64,000 bases of DNA from Papaver somniferum (lineage: Eukaryota; Streptophyta; Magnoliopsida; Ranunculales; Papaveraceae). Each line of letters opens with the position of its first letter. The first letter of the stretch is position 1. Location: positions 930,001 to 994,000 of the forward strand of contig NW_020621936.1 of assembly GCF_003573695.1 (NCBI RefSeq), read 5' to 3'. The translations under genes were made by a program, and so were the position numbers. Below the pieces are notes generated by a model. It did not search any database and was not told where the DNA came from. It saw nothing but the letters and a program-made list of their open reading frames with translations. Below, piece by piece: positions 54,990-64,000 of this stretch.

Positions 54990-56306
54990 TCAAGGGTAAA
55001 CAGGGTCCTCCAGAGGGACCTCCTCAACATCACCTGTAGGAAAGGGCTCTAAAAAGGGTTTCAATCTCTGACCGTTAACCTTCGAAGAACTACTACCATC
55101 CGGTGTATCGATCTCAACAGCTCCATGAGGAAAAACAGTGCGAACAATAAAAGGACCCGTCCACCGAGAACGTAACTTCCCAGGGAAAAGATGCAAACGG
55201 GTATCATACAGAAGAACTTTTTGACCTGGAGAAAATGACTTCCGTAAAATGTTTCTATCATGCACAAGTTTCATTTTATTCTTATACTCCTTCGCACTAT
55301 CGTAAGCATCTATACGAATCTCGTCCAACTCATTGAGCTGGAGTTTCCTATGGGCTCCTGCCTCGTCAAGTGAAAAATTTAGCTGCTTAACAGCCCAATA
55401 AGCTATATGTTCTAACTCAACAGGTAAGTGACATGCCTTGCCATAAACAAGCCTATAAGGCGATATTCCAATGGGGGTCTTAAACGCAGTACGGTAAGCC
55501 CATAAGGCATCAGTAAGCCTAGACGACCAGTCTTTCCGATTAGGATTAACTGTTTTCTCTAATATACGTTTTATCTCCCTATTGGAAACCTCTACCTGAC
55601 CACTAGTCTGTGGATGATACGGGGTAGATACCTTATGTGTAATACCATATTTCTTCATCAGAAGCCTAAAAGGCCCATTACAAAAGTGCGACCCTCCATC
55701 ACTAATTATAGCTCGCGGTGTACCAAAACGTGTAAGTATATTATTTTTCAAGAACTCAATCACAACCCTATGGTCATTGGTTTTACACGCAACCGCCTCA
55801 ATCCACTTGGAGACATAGTCTACGGCGACAAGGATGTATAGGTTACCAAAAGAATTAGGAAACGGACCCATAAAGTCAATACCCCACACATCAAAGACCT
55901 CAACAATTAAAATAGGGTTCAAGGGCATCATGTTCCTACGGGAAATGGTTCCTAATTTCTGGCATCGTTCACAAGTAACGCAGTAACTGTGAGAGTCTTT
56001 AAACAACGAAGGCCAATAGAATCCACACTGCAATATCTTAGCAGCAGTTTTCTTAGCACTAAAGTGACCCCCACAAGCATGATCATGACAAAAGGAAACA
56101 ATACTGGACTGTTCACTCTCAGGTATACATCTCCTAATAATCTGGTCTGGACAATACTTAAACAAATAAGGATCATCCCAAAAGAAGTGCTTAACCTCAG
56201 CTAAAAATCTAGAACGATCTTGTTTACCCCAATGTTGGGGCATTCGACCAGTAACAAGATAGTTCACTATATTCGCATACCAAGGTAATTGGGTAACAAA
56301 GAACAA
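54990..56306 (-). pseudogene. Athila integrase (element G)
   Basis: The open stretch is 438 codons. The zinc finger is H76, H81, C112, C115 (HACGGHF...CVTCERC). The catalytic triad is intact: D144 in [10 protein letters not shown]203 in IISDGGSHF and E239 in [15 protein letters not shown]. The C-terminal region has [14 protein letters not shown] and RSRWTGPF, usual for Athila integrase. The first Met shown is not a real start; the frame joins RNase H through a frameshift near 56300. Apart from that joint the domain looks complete and ends at a natural stop. Confidence 0.92.
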
Positions 56307-56716
56307 TTGTTCATCAGGAAAGTATCCCTTATAGGAAGGGAATCATCTGGGGAACTAACAACTAGCCTAGACAAGTGATCTGCTACAACATTTTCGGCAC
56401 CCTTTTTGTCTCTAATGTCTGGAGAAAACTCTTGCAACAACAGAATCCACCTAATCAATCTAGGTTTAGTATCCTTCTTAGACAAAAGATATTTTAAAGC
56501 AGCATGATCAGTATATATGATGATCTTAGAACCTAAGAGATAGGGTCTAAACTTGTCTAAGGCAAACACAATGGCTAATAGTTCCTTCTCGGTAGTGGTA
56601 TAGTTCAACTGGGCATCATTCAGAGTTTTGCTATAGTAAATCACATGAAGTAACTTATTTTTCGCTGACCTAACAAACACCAATAGCATAATCTGAAGCA
56701 TCACACATGATCTCAA
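56267..56716 (-). pseudogene. Athila RNase H (element G)
   Basis: The domain starts with CDASD/YAIG in the preceding frame and continues here as [30 protein letters not shown] and [13 protein letters not shown], with catalytic Glu and Asp present. A frameshift near 56695 separates it from RT and another near 56300 from integrase. Confidence 0.88.
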
Positions 56717-57692
56717 AGGGTAGGTTCCAGTTGGGTGCCTGGACTATGGGGGCGGTAGTGAGTAATGACTTAAGCTTCTCAAAAGCCTCTAAACAAGCAT
56801 CATCAAAGACAAACTTAACATCTTTTGCAAGCAAATTGCAAAGAGGTCTAGACATCAAGCTAAAATCCTTAATGAAACGACGATAAAAACCAGCATGCCC
56901 TAAGAATGACCTAATATCTCTTACGGTTTTTGGGACCGGTAAAGTTTTAATAAGGTCAACTTTGGCTCTATCTACCTCTATACCCTTTGAAGATACAATA
57001 TTCCCTAGAACAATTCCTGAACGAACCATAAAGTGACATTTCTCCCAATTAAGCACTAAATTCTTTTCCTTACACCTAGTCAAAACTAATGACAAATGAT
57101 GCAAGCACTCATCGAAAGACGACCCAAACACTGAAAAATCATCCATAAAGACCTCTAAGAACCGTTCTACCATGTCAGAAAATATGCTCATCATGCAACG
57201 CTGAAAAGTCGCAGGGGCATTACATAGCCCGAAAGGCATGCGTCTATACGCAAAGGTACCAAAGGGACAGGTAAAAGTGGTTTTCTCCTGGTCTTCTGGG
57301 GCAATAACGATCTGATTATATCCAGAGTAGCCATCTAAAAAGCAGTAGTGACTATGTCCAGCTAATCTCTCTAGCATCTGGTCGATGAAGGGAAGGGGAA
57401 AGTGGTCCTTCCTAGTGACCTTGTTCAATTTCCTATAGTCAATACAAACACGCCAACCCGTGGTCACTCGGGTCGGGATTAACTCATTGTTATCATTCTG
57501 GACTACAGTAATACCAGATTTCTTGGGAACAACCTGAACGGGGCTAACCCACTTACTGTCTGAGATAGGGTATAATGCCTGCCTCTGTAGCTTAAGAACC
57601 TCAGTTCGAACTACTTCTTTCATATTGGGGTTTAGTCGACGTTGCATCTCCCTAGAAGGTTTGGTGTCTTCTTCTAAATAGATCTGATGCAT
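56670..57692 (-). pseudogene. Athila reverse transcriptase (element G)
   Basis: From the frame starting near 57692: WVSPVQVVPKKSG, WRVCIDYRKLNKVTRKDHFPLPFIDQML, FLDGYSGYNQI (118-128), RMPFGLCNAPATFQRCM and the catalytic FMDD (182-185), then the thumb and the start of RNase H. These are standard gypsy RT motifs with all catalytic Asp residues in place. The ATG at 57692 is not a true start; the frame is separated from protease by a one-base deletion near 57690. Confidence 0.93.
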
Positions 57693-58662
57693 ACAAATAA
57701 GGACTTATACCCTTAATGTCTGCTATGGTCCACCCTAAAGCTTCCTTGTTGTTTTGAAGGACGGTTACTAGCCTACTTTCCTGATCTCTATCCAAGTCGG
57801 AAGAAACAATCACAGGTAAAGTCTCAGACGGGCCTAAAAACACATACTTCAGGGTATCTGGCAATGGTTTTAGGTCCAACTTAGGAGGCTCTTCTAAAGA
57901 AGGAACTAGGGTAGACTTAGAAACTGGTAGTGGTTCGAACTTAGGTTTCCATCCATTACTAGTATCTAACAAAGGGGTTGAATCTAACAAAGCATTCACC
58001 TCATTAATCACATTATCATCATCAAAATCAATCCCAAAGTGAGCTAGGCATTTCTCTAATGGATCTTCTAACAAAGTGTTTGGTAATGACTCCTCGACTA
58101 ATGTTCCTATCATGTTCACCTCTTCTATATTCGAGTCATCTAGTTCAGAGGGTAGCTTACTAATATTAAAAATGTTCAGCTCAATAGTCATATTACCAAA
58201 AGACAAATTCATAATACCATTTCGACAGTTAATGATCGCATTGGATGTAGCTAAAAACGGGCGACCTAAAATCACTGGTATTTGGTTCTCTGGGTCAGGG
58301 ACAGGTTGGGTATCTAGGATAACAAAATCCACCGGATATATAAACTTGTCGACCTCTATGAGAACATCCTCGATCACACCACGAGGAATTTTAACGGACC
58401 TATCAGCTAACTGAAGTGTCATCTGGGTAGGTTTCATCTCACCAAGTCCTAGCTTAAGGTACACATGGTATGGCAGTAAGTTCACACTGGCTCCTAAGTC
58501 AAGCAATGCTTTCTCAACACGGTACTTACCTATTGTACAAGCAATGGTAGGGGACCCTGGGTCTTTATACTTAGGAGTAGTGGTATTCTGAATAATAGAA
58601 CTCACGTGACTAGCTATGAAGGCTTTCTTCTGGACACTGAGCTTACGCTTTCGCGTACACAA
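57652..58662 (-). pseudogene. Athila protease and linker (element G)
   Basis: The C-terminus of gag (RKRKLSVQKKAFIASHVSSI) leads into the aspartic protease with ALLDLGASVNLLPYHVY and PVILGRPFLATSNAIINC. A linker of ~150 residues follows (LLDSTPLLDT, VTVLQNNKEALGWTIADIKGISP) before RT. DLGAS instead of DTGAS/DSGAS is usual for Athila. The frame is lost just before RT. Confidence 0.88.
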
Positions 58663-60484
58663 GTCCTTAAGGAACTTGGCATAAGGGGAATCTGCCTAAT
58701 TGCATCTAATAATGGAAGGTTGATATTAACCTGCTTAAAAACCTCCAATATATCATTAAAGTTGGACTCCCTCTTAGTCGGAACTAGCAGTTGTGGGAAT
58801 GGGGCTCTGGGAACAAAATTAGACTCAACATGACCCTCATTGGTCTCTTTAGAGACTCTATCAGTCTCTTCATTCTCTGGTTCAGACGGGTGAACTACAA
58901 CATGTTCACTTTCAGGTATGTCGACCTTATTATCAACTTTCCTTCCACTCCTAAGGGTCGTAACAGAGTTAACATGACTGTACGATTTCTCTCCTCTAGG
59001 GTTAGGATCAGTATGACTAGGGAACCTTCCTTCCTCTCTCCATTAATATACTTAGCTATTTGGCCGACTTGAAGTTCTAATTTAGCAAAAACTGGGCACT
59101 ATTCTTAAAATTCTGTTTGGTTTCCTCTTGAAAATTACCCTGGCTTTTTACTAACATTTCCTGGCTTTGTGATAGCATTTCCTGGCTCTTCCTTAATATA
59201 CTAAGGGTTTCCTCTAAGCTAGTTATTCTATTCTCAGATGGGTTCTGGGTCTGTCCTGAAGGGTTCTTAGTATAACCAAAACCTGGGGGAGGCTGAGAAT
59301 TACTAGACTGGCCTTGATTCTGGCCCTTAGACCAAGAGATTAGGATGGTTTCTCCAACCAGGGTTGTAGGTCTCTGAGTAGGGGTCAAACTTCTGACGGT
59401 TCTCAAACCTAGCATTGTTATAGACAGCATGAGCTTGCTCTTCACTAACCTGACCTTCCCAAAATGAGTTATCGGGCTCTATTCCACAACTAGAGATTTG
59501 AGAGGCTCTATTAGGTTCAACAAGGGACTTATTTTTAGGTTGACCCATTTCCAACGCTTCTAACCTTCTAGATAAAGCAGCAAACTTGGCATCTGACGCA
59601 AAACTTGTATCTACCATATTGGTGCTACTTTTATTGACTAAGAGTCTTTTAGGGGGTTCCACACAAGACTCCCACTGTTGGGATTTCTCAGCGATAGCTC
59701 CTAAGAAGGTAAAAGCATCATCAGCATTTTTACTAGTGAACTCACCAGCGCACATAGACTCGACCATGGCTTTGGTCGAATAGTCTAAACCATTATAAAT
59801 AATCTCTACAAGTTTCATCTTATCAAATCCATGGTGAGGACACTGGGATAGGAGATCATTGAATCTCTCTAAAAACCTATAAAGAGACTCTCCCTCTTGT
59901 TGCACACTAGTACTAATGTTCTGCCTAACAGCTGCAGTTTTATGCTTAGGGTATAACTTCATATAGAAGGCAGCGATAAGTTCCTGCCATATTTCTATGG
60001 ATTCAGATGGTAGGTTGTTCAGCCAGGTCTTGGCTTTATCTCTCAAGGAAAAGGGAAACATCTTAAGTTTCAAGACTTCATCAGTAAGGTCTTTTATTCT
60101 AATTGTCCCGCAAATTTCCTCAAAGTCCCTAATATGGAAATAAGGGTTCTCATCATCTTTTCCTAAGAATATAGGGATCATCTGAAGAATACTAGGTTTT
60201 ATCTCGAAATTATCCGTAGTGGCTGGCAATTTAATGCACGAAGCTCGGTTGGACCTAGTTGGGAACATGTAATCTTTCAAAGTTGCCATCGCTGGCACAA
60301 CAAAAGTACTAGGGGTACTTTCCTCACGAAGAGACAGATTCTTAAAACTGAAGTTTCCAAAAACAGGGCTCTCAAAAGAACAATCTTCGAGCTCCCTGCT
60401 TATATCAGAAGAACTACTAGGTTTTTCGCTAATCAATCAACCTAGAGTATCTCTTTTCTAAGCCCTATTAACAAAATCGGGCAT
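58663..60484 (-). pseudogene. Athila gag (element G), two stops and several frameshifts
   Basis: The true start is the ATG at 60484 (MPDFVNRA). Compared with F, a Trp codon and an Arg codon close after it have become TAG and TGA (about 60460 and 60440). The capsid region 60250-59480 is open and matches F nearly residue for residue. Frameshifts follow: a 2-base loss near 59337, one base near 59095 and one near 58690. The gag is undisturbed by the MITE present in F, which shows the original sequence at the MITE target. Confidence 0.88.
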
Positions 60485-61518
60485 ACACTAAAAAAAATCA
60501 AAAAGAAATAAAAATCCTAACAGGAAGGTTCTAGCAATCACACAGCAGGCTGACTCGACTTTACCACAGCAAACCTAGAGATTTCTAGCAAACAACAAGC
60601 ATGATGGCTCACTTGGATTGTTTCTAGACTAGCTTCTATATCTCGAAAGGGAATTCGTTACAATTTAAGCAAACCCCTCTGGAATCAATCCGAGTCAAAG
60701 TAAGTTGAATCGAGGCGACGGAAGCTTAGGGAAGCTTTGATACCCAAGGCCTCACCGCAGTACAAGGCGGCGTAGTCACGCATTCAACTCACAGAAACCG
60801 TCATGAACTTCGAAGTATGCTAAAAGAATAACCAATATCCTTCGAAAATTTTTCCTATCCCTATAGGTCTCTTTCTAATCAGGTTTTAAAGCTTGGGTTC
60901 GCGTTAGGTTTTGTTCTCCTAAAGCGGGCAAGAAGGGAACGGTGATGAAATCCAAACCCTTATCTTGTTTAGGCCAGGCCTTGCCCTTTACTAGGAAAAT
61001 AAAGACATTCTGGTTCGTCCTCAAACAATTAGCACCTTAAGGAGTACAGTAACTCGCTTGCAGGGGATTCACGAGTGTTTCGATTGGACTTACCTCCCGT
61101 ACCAGACGGGGGATGAACCGTTGTCGTCGACTCGGGCCACGACTCCTATGCCGTGTGCAAACCTGAGGGGCCGAGGTGATATTGTAATCACCGTCCTTCC
61201 CTGCACACAGTTTGTATTTAAGGGTACCCTTCCGTAGGGTTTAAAAATTAAAGTCCAAATGTCCAGTCCAATTTAAAGTTCAGAAAGAAAATAAAAATAA
61301 AAAAATAACAGTTTTCCTCACATACTCAAAAAGAATTAAAAATTAAATCCTAAAATTGTCCTCTTTTCTTCTCTTTTCGCTTTTCGCTTTTTCCTCTCCA
61401 AGTTCTTAGTTTTCACTTTGAACCTGCAAAATAAAGACAAAAAGAAACGTAAAAAGGAACAAACAATTCTAAAAAAAAATAATAAACCTAAAAAAAAAAA
61501 ATTCTACCTAAGCACATG
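60485..61518 (-). other. Element G untranslated leader
   Basis: There is no gene. It is the counterpart of 29823-30925 in F, with small indels. Confidence 0.7.
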
Positions 61519-61536
61519 TCCACGTCGGCGGCGCCA
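61519..61536 (-). promoter_or_regulatory. Primer binding site of element G
   Basis: On the minus strand TGGCGCCGCCGACGTGGA lies five bases inside the 5' LTR. It differs from the F site at two positions. Confidence 0.8.
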
Positions 61537-61541
61537 AAAAT

Positions 61542-63053
61542 TGTTGTGATTTCAGATGGTTGTAGTAATAGTGGTTAAAACGGGTTCTTTTCGAACTTGT
61601 GAAGGTAACTTTTTTTTTAGATTTAAATAAATAAATAAATGAAGAAAATTAATTTTTTGATAGTAATGTCAAGATTTTAGAAGGATTAAGGCTCAGGATT
61701 CACTACCACTTCAAGTTGATTGGTTATAAATAATATTTCATAAATTATTATTAAGCTCTTTTTCTTATTAAATCACTTTTTAATTTAAAAGGTGTCCAAG
61801 TATTAAGTTGTAATCCTTAAGCATGATTTATCAAAGAATTATTCTAATCATAAAGCATCAAACTGATTCACAACTAATTAAGAAAACCATTTTATCCTTT
61901 TTTTTATATTTATCCAAGTGAATTAAATAAAGTAAATAATTAAAGAAATTATAAATAAAAATATTACCAATCAAACATGAGTGAATAGATCCTCCATTGC
62001 CTCAATCACCAAGAATTTAGCCTCTCATCATGTTGGAAAAATACTCAAAAGATTTTATTAATGTTTAAAAGTTGAGTACAAATGATGAAATAAAAAGAAA
62101 TCTTTTTAAGACTGTCCTTTGCGACATACAGGAAGCGTAGGGAAGAACGGCACTTCATAAGTGTTGTAAGCTCGTCGCGGGAAAGGAACTGAGAATTGTC
62201 GCAAATATGCGACACTAATCAATGACTTTCCGGGACTGTACAATGTTCTTCGTGTTCTTCCTTTGACAGCAGCAGAACTTTTTCTCTGTCGACTCTTCTG
62301 GTGATTCTCTCGGCTCTAAATCTCTCCCAATCCCGTGCTGACCTTTCCCAAACTGTTTTTCCTTGTATTTATAGTGTTTCAGGACCAAAAATCCCCTCAT
62401 TTATTGCGTATATTCTCCATTTAATCCGAATATTCCTTGCTGCCCATAATAACGATAATTTCCATTTTTAAGCCCATGCACGCGTTAGATTTGATCCAGC
62501 ACGCTCTAGTTAGCCTTCTCCACGTCTCAGCACTCTTCCAATGCTAGTAGAACTCCTCCATGCACACAAGAACTTCAATTTTGCTCGTGTTACGGTACAC
62601 GTGCTCTGTTTTGGGTGTGTGAATCATCACGCGTTTTCCAGCCAATTCCGATCGAACCCACTGCCCAAAATGTGTTCCTTAACCTATATCACATCTCTCT
62701 ATCAAATTTCAGCCATTGAATCGACCCGTAACCCCTTCATTTTTGTGATCAAACTTCTGCCAGTTGAGAATTTCATTTCCCGCCAAAAAAACAGTTTTCA
62801 AACGAAGAAGAAAGGGTGTCCCCCTATCTTGAATTGGGGTGCGAATAGCAGGTGTCCACTGAGGTGCCCCTTAACCGATAGTGAGAGTCTGAATAACAAT
62901 TGTCCTTCAAGGGTGCCAAAATCAACTTTTCGAGCCGAATTTTCCAAAAATGTTTATTTCCTAAAAATACATAAAAACACAATATTAGTACAAAAATAGA
63001 GTTCCAACAATACGGACATTGAGGAAAAATTAGACACAAAATTTTTTCTATCA
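61542..63053 (-). mobile_element. Athila element G, 5' LTR
   Basis: The LTR is 1512 bp, TGTTGTGATT...TTTCTATCA, followed by TTCGC (63054-63058), which matches 52322-52326. The terminal GACACA hairpin is destroyed in this copy. Confidence 0.95.
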
Positions 63054-63667
63054 TTCGCGGACTTGGCACTTGCCATACTTCCGGTTCTCTTGATCAACAA
63101 AGTTCGAAAACTTTGGTTCAAGGAATCCATTGGTTATGTAATCTAAACTCTCATTCCAATCATTGAAACATTCTTAGAGGACGTTATGTAGTTGTTACAC
63201 TATTTCTCGTCAAAGCAATTTTCAAATTGATTGAAACATTCATGACTTTCGTCACTAGGTAAAGATAAACTTGGTCGAAGCGAAAAGCTTACCAACACAT
63301 ATTTCGAGATATAGATAGGCGAGGTATACTCGGTTCGAAATACCAAATGTGTATGATTTAGTCTATATATATAGCATACGACTTTTGTCTCAAAGAGTAG
63401 GAGATAGAATAGATAGACTTTTGAGTGACAGATAAGTTCAAGTCTCTACATACCTTTTTGTCGAGAAGTTCCACCGGTTCCTTGAGTAGATCTTCTACTT
63501 GTATGATGAATCGCCATGAAATCCTTGAGCTCAACTACACTTACTATCCTAGTCCGAGACTTAGCTATAAGAGACTAGAAATAAAGACTTATAGTTTTGA
63601 TCACTAACATTGACAAACATGCTTGAGATAGAAACGCATGCGAGTTTGACCGAGCAGTGCTCTAACA
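63054..63667 (-). mobile_element. Element I 5' LTR, right part
   Basis: It resumes TTCGCGGACTTGG after G and ends GCTCTAACA at 63667. AAAAG follows (63668-63672), the target duplication of I. Confidence 0.93.
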
Positions 63668-63858
63668 AAAAGACGGAACAAAACCTTTTAGGGTTTATTT
63701 GTGGAGACATATTAATCCTTCGATAGATTTATCTATGTGAGACAGATTTTTTTGTCATCAAGTTTTCGACTTTGGGTCGTAGCAACTCTTAGTTGTGGGT
63801 GAGATCAGCTAAGGGAATCAAGTGCGCAGTATCCTGCTGGGATCAGAGGCGTAGGGAG
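63668..63858 (+). mobile_element. Element H 3' LTR, middle part
   Basis: It resumes AAAAGACGGAACAAAACC exactly where 17607 left off, matching 11596-11785 of LTR1. It is cut again at 63859; the rest lies outside the window. Confidence 0.92.
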
Positions 63859-64000
63859 TGATAGACGCATTTATGTGTCTAATTTGTCCCAATTGTATAT
63901 ATTGTTAGTGCTCGATTTTGTACTTATTTGGTTATTTTATGTCTTTGTAGGTGTTTTTGGAGAAATAAGCTTTTGCGGCGAAATTGGCTCAAAATGTGGC
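63859..64000 (+). mobile_element. Second F-like element, start of 5' LTR (cut by window edge)
   Basis: TGATAGACGCATTTATGTG and the next 120 bp match the F LTR start with several substitutions, so this is an older or different copy. The left flank GGGAG (63854-63858) is the likely target duplication. Confidence 0.88.

Overview
The window is repeat-rich plant nuclear DNA, and almost all of it is LTR retrotransposons nested inside one another. The families are typical of a seed plant: Tat- and Athila-lineage Ty3/gypsy elements, copia-like elements with very long LTRs and an initiator-Met tRNA primer site, and a hAT-type MITE. I cannot name the species. A basal eudicot such as a poppy relative would fit the style of the repeats, but that is a guess. 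I see no intact single-copy host gene, tRNA, rRNA or CRISPR array.

Layout. 1-3945: edge of an Athila-type LTR inside the gag of a minus-strand Tat element, followed by that element's 5' LTR (copy A). 3946-5545: decayed plus-strand Tat pol fragment (K) that A interrupts. 5546-6234: unassigned. 6235-9885: 3' LTR and internal end of a minus-strand copia-like element (J), cut by element H. 9886-window end: plus-strand copia-like element H. Its 3' LTR (from 15929) is split by minus-strand element I (17608-63667, target-site duplication AAAAG). The 3' LTR of I is split by Tat composite T (18506-45051, duplication CTTGC with one change in each copy). The 5' LTR of I is split by Athila element G (52327-63053, duplication TTCGC). 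T is split by Athila-derived element F (28206-37833, duplication ATTCC). The gag of F is split by a hAT MITE (31117-31817, 8-bp duplication GTTGTGCC). At 63859 a second F-like element begins inside what remains of H's 3' LTR. The nesting H > I > T > F > MITE is read from matching duplications and from the re-joined flanks.

Element content. T, minus strand, reads LTR D - gag/protease fusion lacking the gag core - RT, degenerate RNase H, second RNase H - integrase - plus-strand antisense genes - LTR C - gag without pol - truncated LTR B. It therefore holds two complementary defective halves sharing a middle LTR. G has recognisable gag, protease, RT, RNase H and integrase, all broken by frameshifts or stops. 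F has gag and protease, but its RT-integrase part is replaced by an unrecognised tail ending in a membrane helix. H and I lack pol. H carries a domain like the plant 'putative transposon protein' family. I keeps only the C-terminal half of a copia-type gag.

The most interesting part is 23860-26901. Inside T, antisense to the retrotransposon, lie two plus-strand genes with plant-gene structure: a TATA box, a 5'-UTR intron and an acidic 185-residue protein, then a three-exon gene with phase-0 introns. Antisense extra ORFs are known in the Tat lineage, but their function is unknown.
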